Part shown: positions 1 to 8,483 of the stretch, piece after piece
Position numbering within the stretch: position 1 is the stretch's first letter
Layout of the letters: each line of letters starts with the position of its first letter
From: IMCC45349 sp047219225
GTDB lineage: Bacteria > Bacteroidota > Bacteroidia > Flavobacteriales > Flavobacteriaceae
DNA: 64,000 nt
Assembly (NCBI RefSeq): GCF_047219225.1
Contig: NZ_CP178208.1
Location: forward strand, 2,170,001-2,234,000
Direction of reading: 5' to 3'
The notes under the pieces: model-generated
Told to the model about the DNA's origin: nothing
Databases searched by the model: none
Seen by the model: only the letters and a program-made list of their open reading frames with translations
Program-made: the position numbers and the translations under genes

Positions 1-1
1 A

Positions 2-799
2 ATAATTAAGCCAAGATTTAGTATTACAAGAACTCGTTTTCTGATAAATAATCCGGATAATACTTTTTTTTGGGGGCTAAATTATAAATATAGAAGATAT
101 TTGTACGTTCTAGTACATCCTTTTAGGTATATGTTGTTAAATAAAATGAAGGAAAAGGAGGTTTTAAATGAAAACACACTTTCTCTCAAGCCTTTTAAAG
201 AAACTAACAGTATTTTCATTAGAATTCCAAAATCTGCGGGTCGATCTTTATCTAAAACTATATATGGATGTTTGGTAGGAAGTCATACTAAGTTAAGAGA
301 TTATCAGCTTATTTTTTCAGAAAGTGAACTTGAAAAAGCTTTTAAGTTTACAATTGTTCGAAACCCTTGGGATAGGTTGGTGTCTGCATATTTTTTTTTA
401 AAAGAAGGAGGTGTCTGTAATCAAGATAAAATGTTTGCAGATAAATACTTGTCTAATGTAAATGATTTTGAAGACTTTGTAGTGAACTATTTACGTAAGG
501 AAGAGGTTATCTCGTTTACTCATTTTATACCACAATTTGATTTTTTGTTAGTTCAAGAAAAACTTGATATTGATTTTATAGGTTATTTTGAAAATCTTGA
601 AGAAGATTATAATCATATTAAAAGTAAATTTGGAATTGATGAAGACGTTTTATTAATGAAAAAAAATATTACTAAATCTAGAAAAATAAAATCTTATCAT
701 GAGTATTATAATGAAAAAACTAAAAAAATAGTTGCAGAGATTTATGCTAAGGATATAGAATTATTTGGATATGATTTTGATAACATATTAGTTAAATAA
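2..799 (+). CDS. Sulfotransferase family 2 protein (5'-partial)
   Basis: Likely a PAPS-dependent carbohydrate sulfotransferase acting on the glycan made by this locus. The 5'-phosphosulfate binding loop is visible as RIPKSAGRSL and the 3'-phosphate binding motif as FTIVRNPWDRLVSAY, in the usual order and spacing. The reading frame is open back to base 2 without a stop, so the gene probably begins before the window. If it does start inside, candidates are TTG at 101 or ATG at 131 or 146. A perfect AAGGAGG at 155-161 precedes an ATG at 168, but that ATG is in another frame which closes after 36 codons. The downstream flippase gene starts 6 bp after the stop in the same frame. The acceptor sugar is not predictable. 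Confidence in the fold is high, in the 5' end low. Confidence 0.82.
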   Translation: MIKPRFSITRTRFLINNPDNTFFWGLNYKYRRYLYVLVHPFRYMLLNKMKEKEVLNENTLSLKPFKETNSIFIRIPKSAGRSLSKTIYGCLVGSHTKLRDYQLIFSESELEKAFKFTIVRNPWDRLVSAYFFLKEGGVCNQDKMFADKYLSNVNDFEDFVVNYLRKEEVISFTHFIPQFDFLLVQEKLDIDFIGYFENLEEDYNHIKSKFGIDEDVLLMKKNITKSRKIKSYHEYYNEKTKKIVAEIYAKDIELFGYDFDNILVK

Positions 800-805
800 T
801 TTATT

Positions 806-2221
806 GTGAATTATTACAGTTGGAGTGCAATAAATAAGTTTGGAGTACAGATTATTGGTTTTGTAGCAAATGTTTTGATTGCTAGAGAATTAACACCTGA
901 TGATTATGGGCTCATTGCTATGTTAGCTATATTTATTGGTATTGCATGGAATTTTACTGAATCAGGATTTGCTGATTGGTTAATAAGAGATGCTAATGCT
1001 GATAAAAAAGATTTTTCAACCATTTTTGTTCATAATGTAGTATTTGGAATTCTATTTTATTTTATTCTTTATTGTGTAGCTCCTTTGATTTCAAATTTCT
1101 ATCAAAAACCTGAACTTGTTGAAATAACAAGAATATTAGGACTTAGTATTATTTTTAAATCTATTTCTATAACTGAGTTTACAAGAATGCGTAAAGAGTT
1201 ACTGTTTAAAAATATTGCTGTTATCCAAATTACAAGTAATTTATTAGCCTTTTTTATTGCTTATTATTTAGCAATCTCAGGTTGGGGATATTGGGCATTA
1301 GTTGTTCAGGCTATTTCAATAGGTTTTTTTAGTTTATTGATGATTGTTGTTTTAAATAAGTGGAAACCAGTTTTTTATTTTAGTTGGTCTAGATATAAGG
1401 TAATGAGGAAATTTGGTAATAATATGCTTATATCTTATTTTACTAATCAATTAGGAGATAATTTATATTCAGTGTTTATAGGGAAGTTCCATAGTTCGGC
1501 AACTTTAGGTTACTATAATCAAGGGGTTAAAATTAATAAGGTTGGTTTTAATAGTGTTAATTCTATTGTCCTAACTACATCATATTCATTACTATCCAAA
1601 GAGACTGACTTAGTGAAGCGAAAAAAGATGTATATAAATATTATGAATCACTTTTTGTTTATTCACTTTTTTATGACCTTTTCTATAATTGGAAGCGCAT
1701 ATTTGATTTTAGAATTATTATTTGGTAATCAATGGTTGCCAACAGCACCTTTATTACAGCTATTATTAGTTTCTTTTTTGTTTCAGCCATTAATTAGTTT
1801 AAATGCTAATATAGTTAAAGTTGAAAATAAGCCTCAGATATATAGGAACTTAACTTTTTTAAGAAACGGTTTAATTTTATTAGCATTATTTATTACTTAT
1901 AAATATTCAATTGTTACAATTATTTTAGGGCAGGTAGTAGCAAGGTATATATCTGCATTTTTTTATATAGTAACTTGTGGTAAATACATATCTTTTTTTC
2001 CATATGAGCAATTGAAAATAATTTTTTCACAAATAATAGCACCGCTTTTATCTTTTGCTTTAGCTTATTCAATTTATGAATCTTTTACAAGCTTTCTTTT
2101 ATTAAGATTAATGGTTTTTATAGTTGTATTTTTACTAGTTTTTATAATAGTTAATGTTTTAATTAAAAACACTTCATTCACTTTTTATCTAAATAAATTA
2201 AGAGTAGTTTTGAAATTATGA
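806..2221 (+). CDS. wzx: Wzx-type polysaccharide flippase (MATE/PST family)
   Basis: An integral membrane protein of 471 residues with about 12-14 hydrophobic segments, expected to flip undecaprenyl-PP-linked repeat units across the inner membrane. The N-terminus (SAINKFGVQIIGFVANVLIAREL, read in two parts, followed by TPDDYG) is the typical opening of PST/lipopolysaccharide exporters. The start must be GTG at 806: an in-frame stop lies three codons upstream and no ATG is available, so the protein is some ten residues shorter than usual at the N-terminus. It sits 6 bp behind the sulfotransferase gene and heads a tightly packed gene string that also encodes a Wzy-like polymerase, as expected for the Wzx/Wzy pathway. 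Confidence 0.88.
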   Translation: MNYYSWSAINKFGVQIIGFVANVLIARELTPDDYGLIAMLAIFIGIAWNFTESGFADWLIRDANADKKDFSTIFVHNVVFGILFYFILYCVAPLISNFYQKPELVEITRILGLSIIFKSISITEFTRMRKELLFKNIAVIQITSNLLAFFIAYYLAISGWGYWALVVQAISIGFFSLLMIVVLNKWKPVFYFSWSRYKVMRKFGNNMLISYFTNQLGDNLYSVFIGKFHSSATLGYYNQGVKINKVGFNSVNSIVLTTSYSLLSKETDLVKRKKMYINIMNHFLFIHFFMTFSIIGSAYLILELLFGNQWLPTAPLLQLLLVSFLFQPLISLNANIVKVENKPQIYRNLTFLRNGLILLALFITYKYSIVTIILGQVVARYISAFFYIVTCGKYISFFPYEQLKIIFSQIIAPLLSFALAYSIYESFTSFLLLRLMVFIVVFLLVFIIVNVLIKNTSFTFYLNKLRVVLKL

Positions 2222-2245
2222 TGAAAAGATCATTTCGTGTTAGAG

Positions 2246-2980
2246 ATGATAATAACCAAGCAGAAAATGAAAAGAAGAATCAAAAATAAAATCACTAATC
2301 TTCAGTTAAGATGGGCAAAATCATCTCCTAAGAGATTTGTTAAATTTTTAAGAAAAAAGGGGGTTAAGATAGGGGATAATTTATGGATAACGCCAGATGT
2401 TAAAACACTTTCAATTGATACTACAAGGCCTTCTTTATTAGAAATAGGAAGTAATGTTAGATTAAATAAAAATTTAACTATTTTAACTCATGATGGTGGG
2501 TTTTATGTATTATTAAATAAATATAAAGAGTTTATTCCTCAATCAGGTAAAGTTAAAATAGGTAATAACGTTTATTTTGGAAGAAACTGTTCTGTGTTCA
2601 AAAATGTAACTATAGGAGATAATTGTATTATAGGTTTTGGTTCGGTAGTTACTAAAGACATTCCGCCTAATTCTGTTGCTGTTGGAGCGCCTGCTAAAGT
2701 GGTGTCTACTCTAGAAGATTATTATTTAAAAAGAAAAGAGTTAAGCATTGATGAGGCTTTAAAATATGCAAAGAGTATTGAAACTAGATTTAATAGAAGA
2801 CCAAGAATTGAAGAGTTTTGGGAAGAGTTTCCTTTGTTTTTGAAAGGAGATGATTTAATAGATGGATTGCCAATAAAAAAGCAGATGGGAGATGCGTATG
2901 AGTTTTATAAAGAGAATAATCAGCCTGTTTTTGATGGCTTTGATGATTTCTTGAAAAAAGCAGGAGTTACCACTAAATGA
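2246..2980 (+). CDS. Left-handed beta-helix acyltransferase (WcaF/CapG-like)
   Basis: A hexapeptide-repeat O-acyltransferase, probably an O-acetyltransferase that modifies a sugar of the polysaccharide using acetyl-CoA. Isoleucine-rich hexapeptides run through the middle of the protein (KIGNNVYFGRNCSVFKNVTI, then GDNCIIGFGSVVTKDIP), ending in the VGAPAKVV cap shared by the family. A C-terminal extension of about 75 residues is predicted helical and charged. I prefer ATG at 2246; GTG at 2237 and ATG at 2267 are alternatives. Its last codons overlap the next gene by 4 bp (ATGA), indicating translational coupling. The acceptor is unknown. Confidence 0.8.
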   Translation: MIITKQKMKRRIKNKITNLQLRWAKSSPKRFVKFLRKKGVKIGDNLWITPDVKTLSIDTTRPSLLEIGSNVRLNKNLTILTHDGGFYVLLNKYKEFIPQSGKVKIGNNVYFGRNCSVFKNVTIGDNCIIGFGSVVTKDIPPNSVAVGAPAKVVSTLEDYYLKRKELSIDEALKYAKSIETRFNRRPRIEEFWEEFPLFLKGDDLIDGLPIKKQMGDAYEFYKENNQPVFDGFDDFLKKAGVTTK

Positions 2981-4068
2981 AAAAAATAGTTGTTTTACAT
3001 ACTGCATATTGGCAACAAGCTATGGGTGGAGCTGAGCTACAAATATTATACTTAATTGAAGAGTTATTAACTCAAAATTATAGAGTGTACTATATATATG
3101 AAGACAAAAAAATACCATTTGAAAACAAACATAATATTGAGCTAATACCTTTAACTTCAAAGTTACGCTCTAAGAGATTTGGAGATAGGTGGATATATTT
3201 TAAAAAAGAAATATTTAGAAATTTAAATAGAATTAAACCAGACGGTATTTATACAAGAACATATTCCTCTTGGAGTGGTTTTGCAACACAGTATGCTTTA
3301 AAAAATAAGATTCCACACGTTTGGGCTGTGGCTTCTGATAATGATATTCCTAAGTCTATAGAAAAAGTATCATTGTTGAGACCTAGAGATATTATAGCAA
3401 AGCAATTAATGAATTTAACAATAAATAATTGTACAGAAATAGTTGTGCAAAATTTAGAGCAACAATCATTATTAAAGCGTTATTATAATAGGGAGGGAAT
3501 ATTAATTACTCAATCCTCGGAGGTAGAAAATGAAAATGTAATTAAGAAATCTGAAGATTTAATTAATGTAGTTTGGATAGCAAATTTAAAGCATATAAAA
3601 CAACCTGAAGTTTTTTTAAGCTTGGTTGAAAATTTTGCTAATGATAAAAGAGTAAAATTTACAATGATTGGTAGATCATCTAGTACTTATTTAGAAGATA
3701 TTGAAAAGTTAAGAGAAATATCAAATTTTGAGTATTTAGGTGAATTGACTAATTCAGAAGTAAATGCTATTTTATGTAAATCAAATGTTTTAGTTAATAC
3801 AAGTCTCGCAGAAGGTTTTTCAAATACATTTGTTCAAGCTTGGTTAAGAAAAGTTGTTGTTATTTCTATGAATTCTAATCCAGATAATATATTGATAAAG
3901 CATAATGTTGGGTTTGTCGAAAGTCATTTAAATAGTATTGTGACTAGGTTAGAGTTTTTAATAAATAATAAATCTATTTTAAATGAAATGTCTGTTGCTG
4001 CTCAAGCTTATGCATTAGAACATCATGATATTTCTAAAAATTTACAAAGAATAACTAAGTTGTTTTAG
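2977..4068 (+). CDS. Glycosyltransferase family 4
   Basis: A GT-B fold retaining glycosyltransferase of 363 residues. The N-terminal domain carries the donor-side glycine loop (MGGAELQ), and the C-terminal domain has VVWIANLKHIKQPE and the AEGFSNTFVQAW segment. In the EX7E catalytic motif the second Glu is Gln here (EGFSNTFVQ); I recall the same Q in a subgroup of polysaccharide-cluster GT4 enzymes, so this does not imply inactivity. The gene overlaps the acyltransferase by 4 bp and is followed after 1 bp by another glycosyltransferase. The donor and linkage cannot be read from the sequence. Confidence 0.85.
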   Translation: MKKIVVLHTAYWQQAMGGAELQILYLIEELLTQNYRVYYIYEDKKIPFENKHNIELIPLTSKLRSKRFGDRWIYFKKEIFRNLNRIKPDGIYTRTYSSWSGFATQYALKNKIPHVWAVASDNDIPKSIEKVSLLRPRDIIAKQLMNLTINNCTEIVVQNLEQQSLLKRYYNREGILITQSSEVENENVIKKSEDLINVVWIANLKHIKQPEVFLSLVENFANDKRVKFTMIGRSSSTYLEDIEKLREISNFEYLGELTNSEVNAILCKSNVLVNTSLAEGFSNTFVQAWLRKVVVISMNSNPDNILIKHNVGFVESHLNSIVTRLEFLINNKSILNEMSVAAQAYALEHHDISKNLQRITKLF

Positions 4069-4069
4069 A

Positions 4070-5221
4070 ATGAAAATACATTGGTTTGAGAAAAAACAAT
4101 TAGATAGGGTTACTAACTATTCAACAGAAATAGAGCCTTTGAAATTAGCTAATAAAATGGGAGTACCATTTTGGTATTACTGTACTTATGCCAAGAGAAA
4201 AGAAACCTATGGATTAGATAATAACATTAAATATTTAGGTGTTTCATCAAATAAAATAATTAAATATATAAGCTTTAGATTGTTAGTTGTTCTAAAGGCG
4301 ATGCAAATTGCCTTTTCGAATAATAATCGTATAGTAGTTAACCAAGATTTGATATTAGATGTTTTACCTTCATTGTTTTTATCTCGTTTATTAAATAAAA
4401 ACAATAAATATATTGTAGATATAAGAACTACACCTACTATTATTGAGAGCTTTGACACAGATATGAAAGCACTGCATCATAAGTTTAAGTTTGCAATTAA
4501 ATTTTTTGATGGATTTAGCTTTATTACACCTTTTATGGAAAAAACTATAATGGAACCTTATAGTTTAAAAAAACAATTTAAAACAGTTAATTGGAGTTCT
4601 GGAGTGAATTTAAATGTTTTTAACGCGAAAAAAGTTGTAAATACTGCAAAAGACGATGCACCTTTTAGGGTTTTTTATCATGGTGGTATTTCAGAGTCTA
4701 GAGGTAACTTATTGTTAATAAAAGCTTGTGAAAATTTAGTTTTAAAAGGTTACAAAATTGTTTTGCATCAAGTAGGTATTTGTGTTGATCAATCTATTAA
4801 GGATTATATTAGCAATAATAATTTATCAGATTGGTGTATATTAACTCCTCCAGTAAAGTTAGATGAGGTGCCTCAGTTAATACAAGACTCTGATTTGCCA
4901 ATTTTACCATTCCCAAATTTTTTAGCTTGGAGAGTGTCAAGTCCAATAAAGTTAATGGAGTATTTAGCTATGGGAAAAAAGGTTTTAGCTCCAGACTATG
5001 AGGCTTTTACAGATGTTTTTGATGGTTTTGAAGATAAAGTGTTTTATTTTAATTCAAAGGCGAATAATCAAATTGCAGAAATGGAAAAAGCAATTATTAA
5101 TATTGTGGAGAATAAACTCGTTGCAGACTATTCTCAATTGGGTCAAATAGAATTTGTCAAAAATAATTTTACATGGGAAAAACAATCTAAAAAACTCATA
5201 GATTTTTGCCTTTCAATTTAA
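4070..5221 (+). CDS. Glycosyltransferase (GT4-like, divergent)
   Basis: 383 residues with a GT-B arrangement: an N-terminal domain with WYYCTYAKRKETYG, and a C-terminal domain beginning around residue 195 with FRVFYHGGISESRGN, followed by LPILPFPNFLAWRVSSPIKL and MEYLAMGKKVLAPD. These match the nucleotide-sugar binding half of GT4 enzymes. The N-terminal half is not strongly recognisable. It is embedded between a GT4 gene (1 bp upstream) and the Wzy-like gene (1 bp downstream), so a role in building the repeat unit is a safe inference. Specificity is unknown. Confidence 0.75.
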   Translation: MKIHWFEKKQLDRVTNYSTEIEPLKLANKMGVPFWYYCTYAKRKETYGLDNNIKYLGVSSNKIIKYISFRLLVVLKAMQIAFSNNNRIVVNQDLILDVLPSLFLSRLLNKNNKYIVDIRTTPTIIESFDTDMKALHHKFKFAIKFFDGFSFITPFMEKTIMEPYSLKKQFKTVNWSSGVNLNVFNAKKVVNTAKDDAPFRVFYHGGISESRGNLLLIKACENLVLKGYKIVLHQVGICVDQSIKDYISNNNLSDWCILTPPVKLDEVPQLIQDSDLPILPFPNFLAWRVSSPIKLMEYLAMGKKVLAPDYEAFTDVFDGFEDKVFYFNSKANNQIAEMEKAIINIVENKLVADYSQLGQIEFVKNNFTWEKQSKKLIDFCLSI

Positions 5222-5222
5222 T

Positions 5223-6494
5223 ATGTATAAACTAAAATTCAATCTTATTATTTTTTCAATTCTTCTTGTTTACACTCAGGGATTATGGGAGAGGTTGTTT
5301 ATTGTTGATAATGTTATTAAGTATTTTATCGATTTTGTTTTATTGTTGGCTGTGTTTTTTAAGTTTAAATATTCATTTAAGGTACCTGGAAGTAAAGCAT
5401 TTTTATGGTTTCTTTTCATTTCAATGTTTGTTGTAATAGGTAATTCATCGTCATTCGTAGATATGTTTCTTTATATAAGATATATAGTTTTTTCGTATCT
5501 TATTTTTAATCAAATGTATAATTCGAGACTTACTAACAAACAGTTCGCTATACTTTTAAAAACAATTTATTTTTGCATAGTAATTCAAGGTATTGCTGCA
5601 GCATTTAATCTTTTTGTTTTAGGTATAAGAGTTGAAGGTTATGTAGGTATAATGAGCAGTCTTGGAGGTACTACTGCTACGTCTTTTCCTGTGTTAATTG
5701 TAGCTATTTCTACTTTATTCTTTTTATATAATAAATCACTTAATAAGAAGCAACTCATATCATTAGTTTTGTTTTTAATGTCAGCTGTTTTAGTAGCATT
5801 TTCAAGTGGGAAAAGAGGTGTTTATATTCTTGTGCCATTAATTGTCTTAATTACAGTTTTTTTAGCCAGAAAAAGATTAAAGCGTAAAAAAGTAAGACAG
5901 TTAGTTTTAGTAAGCATTCTGATGTTGCCAGTATTTTTTTATGGTGTGATTAACTCTAAGGGTTTTAGTTATAACTTAACGGGTAATGAAAGTTATTCTG
6001 AAATCGTAGCTAAAATGAATGATTATTCAAAAGAGTATGAATCTGCAACTGATGTAAGAGGTAGCTCTATTGGACGTACTAACACAACTATTAATGCACT
6101 AGAGGCTTCATTTGTTGACGCGGGAAGTGTTATTGTAGGTTATGGTTTTGGTAAAATTAAGGATAAGTTTTTTTTAAGTTCAATTAGTATTTTTTATGGT
6201 ATAGTAGGGTTTTCTAATACACTAATATCAGGAGGATGGATATTTAGTTTTGTGTTTTGTTGGCTAATGCTTGTTACAATCTTAAAAACAAAAACTAAAA
6301 AAGATCCAATTTCATATTCTTTCTTTAAAGTAATTGCAATTATATTTTTAATAATTCATTTTGTTTATTCATCTGATTTTATCGTTTCTTTAAAGTTAAC
6401 ATTTATCATAATGCCACTATTGGCGATATTTAAAAGTCCAAAATATTTGGATTATAAGTATCAACTGTATAAATCATTAAATATTATTTCATGA
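5223..6494 (+). CDS. wzy: Wzy-like O-antigen polymerase/ligase family membrane protein
   Basis: A polytopic membrane protein of 423 residues with roughly ten hydrophobic helices and one long hydrophilic loop in the second half (around residues 250-290, containing DVRGSSIGRTNTT). That layout is typical of Wzy polymerases and O-antigen ligases. The RGSSIGR stretch in the loop resembles the conserved arginine-containing periplasmic loop of these enzymes. Sequence conservation in this family is always low, so assignment rests on topology and on position between glycosyltransferase genes of a cluster that also has Wzx, Wza and Wzc. It overlaps the next gene by 4 bp. Confidence 0.7.
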   Translation: MYKLKFNLIIFSILLVYTQGLWERLFIVDNVIKYFIDFVLLLAVFFKFKYSFKVPGSKAFLWFLFISMFVVIGNSSSFVDMFLYIRYIVFSYLIFNQMYNSRLTNKQFAILLKTIYFCIVIQGIAAAFNLFVLGIRVEGYVGIMSSLGGTTATSFPVLIVAISTLFFLYNKSLNKKQLISLVLFLMSAVLVAFSSGKRGVYILVPLIVLITVFLARKRLKRKKVRQLVLVSILMLPVFFYGVINSKGFSYNLTGNESYSEIVAKMNDYSKEYESATDVRGSSIGRTNTTINALEASFVDAGSVIVGYGFGKIKDKFFLSSISIFYGIVGFSNTLISGGWIFSFVFCWLMLVTILKTKTKKDPISYSFFKVIAIIFLIIHFVYSSDFIVSLKLTFIIMPLLAIFKSPKYLDYKYQLYKSLNIIS

Positions 6495-7429
6495 AAAAAT
6501 TAGCTAGTCATATAATCAAAGAATTGATTGGTTTTGGTTTTAGAATATTTGGTGTTTTTTATTTAATTAAACAGTTTAGTAAGAAAAACAAACTTTATTA
6601 TGTGTTTAATTATCATAACTTTTCCAAGTATAATAATTATAAGTTAAAGCGCGGGAATATTCTAGAAACAGGTTATGAGGAAAGTTTTGAAAAACAAATA
6701 AAGTTTTTTAATAAACATTTTAAATTTTCATATCCAAGTGAGTTTTTCAAATCTACTGCTAAAGAATGTTCAGTCTTGGTAACTTTCGATGATGGTTATA
6801 AAGATAATTATAATATTGCATTACCTATACTTAAAAAGTATGATGCTAAAGCATTTTTTTTCATTGTAACATCACTAACAGGTACTAGAGATATGTTGAT
6901 GCATGATAAAATTAGACTATTAGTTCAGTTAAACAAAGTAGATAAATCATTTGAGTCTATTCCAAGATATTTATATAAAGGAACTAAAAATTATGATAAG
7001 GATTCTATTGATTATATAAGTAAGGTTTATGATGAAATTAATCTCGATGAAGTTAGGATGATGAATAATGAAGATTTGGAGGGGATTGTAAATAATGGTT
7101 TTAAGCTTGGTAATCATACACATAACCATCAAGGATTATCCTTTTTAACAGAATCGGAGCAATTAAGTGAGATGGAAAAATGTGACACTATTTTAAGAGA
7201 AATCACAAATGTAAATACAATTGCTTACCCTAATGGGTTATATAATTCTGAAACAATTGCCTTATGTAAAACACTCAATTATGACTATGGGTTTACAATA
7301 CTACCTGGAGTAAATGATAAAGGTACGAACCACTTAGAACTCAAAAGAATTGGAGTGAATGCATCTGATAGTTTAAACGTAATAGTATTTAAAATCATAA
7401 TGAATTATTTTGGTGTATCATGGATTTAA
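6491..7429 (+). CDS. Polysaccharide deacetylase (NodB homology, CE4)
   Basis: A 312-residue protein with a NodB-type domain. Motif 1 is VTFDDGYKDNY (the two Asp act as base and metal ligand) and motif 2 is GNHTHNH, supplying the metal-binding His pair. An IAYPNG segment near residue 250 corresponds to the family's motif 3 region. It probably removes N-acetyl groups from amino sugars in the glycan. No signal peptide is evident; the first 30 residues are moderately hydrophobic (FGFRIFGVFYLIKQF) and may associate with the membrane. The gene overlaps its neighbours by 4 and 10 bp. Confidence 0.85.
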   Translation: MKKLASHIIKELIGFGFRIFGVFYLIKQFSKKNKLYYVFNYHNFSKYNNYKLKRGNILETGYEESFEKQIKFFNKHFKFSYPSEFFKSTAKECSVLVTFDDGYKDNYNIALPILKKYDAKAFFFIVTSLTGTRDMLMHDKIRLLVQLNKVDKSFESIPRYLYKGTKNYDKDSIDYISKVYDEINLDEVRMMNNEDLEGIVNNGFKLGNHTHNHQGLSFLTESEQLSEMEKCDTILREITNVNTIAYPNGLYNSETIALCKTLNYDYGFTILPGVNDKGTNHLELKRIGVNASDSLNVIVFKIIMNYFGVSWI

Positions 7430-7863
7430 TTTTTTTATATAGAATTGCACATAAATGTTATTCTTACAAGTTAGTTTTGATTTCTAGACTAATTGAAGTG
7501 TTAATATTTTTAATTTATAATTCTAGAGTGCCATCATCTGTTTTGATAGGGAAGGGAACAAAATTTGCTTATTGGGGTATAGGATGTGTATTGCATAAAA
7601 ATACAATAATGGGTGAAAACTGTTTAATAGGTCAAGGTATAACAATTGGAGGTAGAGGAAAGAGAATGGGAGTTCCTAAAATAGGAAGTAATGTTTTTAT
7701 TGGTGCTGGAGCAAGAATTTTAGGACCAATAACAATCGGAGACAATGTTATAATTGCTCCTAATGCAGTAGTGATTAAAGATGTAAATGCAAATTCTGTT
7801 GTTGGTGGTGTCCCTGCTAAGATTATCAAAGAAGATGTAGATAATATTCAAGATTTATTATGA
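7420..7863 (+). CDS. Serine acetyltransferase-like beta-helix acyltransferase
   Basis: A short (147 aa) hexapeptide acyltransferase. Repeats include CLIGQGITIGGRGKRMGVP, a loop and motif close to CysE/WcaB-type acetyltransferases, then IGSNVFIGAGARILGPITIG and the closing VVGGVPAKII. It lacks the N-terminal helical domain of real serine acetyltransferases, so it is more likely a sugar O-acetyltransferase of the polysaccharide pathway than a cysteine-biosynthesis enzyme. The first 30 residues include a hydrophobic stretch. The start overlaps the deacetylase by 10 bp and its end overlaps the next gene by 4 bp. Confidence 0.82.
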   Translation: MDLIFLYRIAHKCYSYKLVLISRLIEVLIFLIYNSRVPSSVLIGKGTKFAYWGIGCVLHKNTIMGENCLIGQGITIGGRGKRMGVPKIGSNVFIGAGARILGPITIGDNVIIAPNAVVIKDVNANSVVGGVPAKIIKEDVDNIQDLL

Positions 7864-8483
7864 GTAAAATCTTATCATTATTTAAACAATATGGTTTAGG
7901 CGCGATATCTAGAATTGTGAAATCGATTTTTAGGCGTCTTGGTTTTATGTATGAAGTACTATTGTATTTTGAAAAAGAACTTGATTCAGAAGATATACAA
8001 AATAGGTTGGCTAATTATGATTATTCTGATGTACAGTCATTAACACTAAAAGATTTTGATTGTTGCGACTATCTAGATGATAATAAAAAAACACTTTATA
8101 AAGAACGTTTTGAGAGTGGTGATTATGATGTTTACGGAATTTTTAAAGATGAAATATTAGTGTATTATAGTTGGATATCTTATAAATATATAGGTTTACC
8201 ATTTGGTTTTAATGAGAAAATACCTTTGCTAGAAAGTGAAGCCTTATTAGAAGATTCGTTTTGTGATCCTAGATATAGAGGAAAAGGTTATCATGGGAAA
8301 GTAAATATATTAAGGTTAAAAACTATTTTAGATAAAGGAAAAAATAAAGCAGTAGTGACTGTTCTTAAAGGAAATACACCTGCTATAAAAGTCCAATTAA
8401 AATCGGGTTTTACGATTTCTAAAAATATTATATTATCCAAAATGTTCTCCAAGATGAATATAAAACATTATAAAAAAGCATGA
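7860..8483 (+). CDS. GNAT-like N-acyltransferase
   Basis: 207 residues. The segment LLEDSFCDPRYRGKGYHGKV resembles GNAT motif A, the acyl-CoA pyrophosphate-binding loop (Q/RxxGxG/A; here YRGKGYHG). The region before it (EILVYYSWISYKYIG) fits the central beta strands, and AIKVQLKSGF matches the closing part of the domain (neighbouring-residue KxGF element). It is likely to acylate an amino sugar or the like. Position between an O-acetyltransferase gene and a FemAB-like gene (4 bp overlaps on both sides) puts it in the glycan-decoration block. The substrate is unknown. Confidence 0.65.
   Translation: MSKILSLFKQYGLGAISRIVKSIFRRLGFMYEVLLYFEKELDSEDIQNRLANYDYSDVQSLTLKDFDCCDYLDDNKKTLYKERFESGDYDVYGIFKDEILVYYSWISYKYIGLPFGFNEKIPLLESEALLEDSFCDPRYRGKGYHGKVNILRLKTILDKGKNKAVVTVLKGNTPAIKVQLKSGFTISKNIILSKMFSKMNIKHYKKA

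Noticed and set aside
168..278. ATG at 168 preceded by a perfect AAGGAGG at 155-161
   Set aside because: The frame closes after 36 codons with no recognisable product, whereas the overlapping frame encodes a clear sulfotransferase. Shine-Dalgarno motifs are little used in this phylum.
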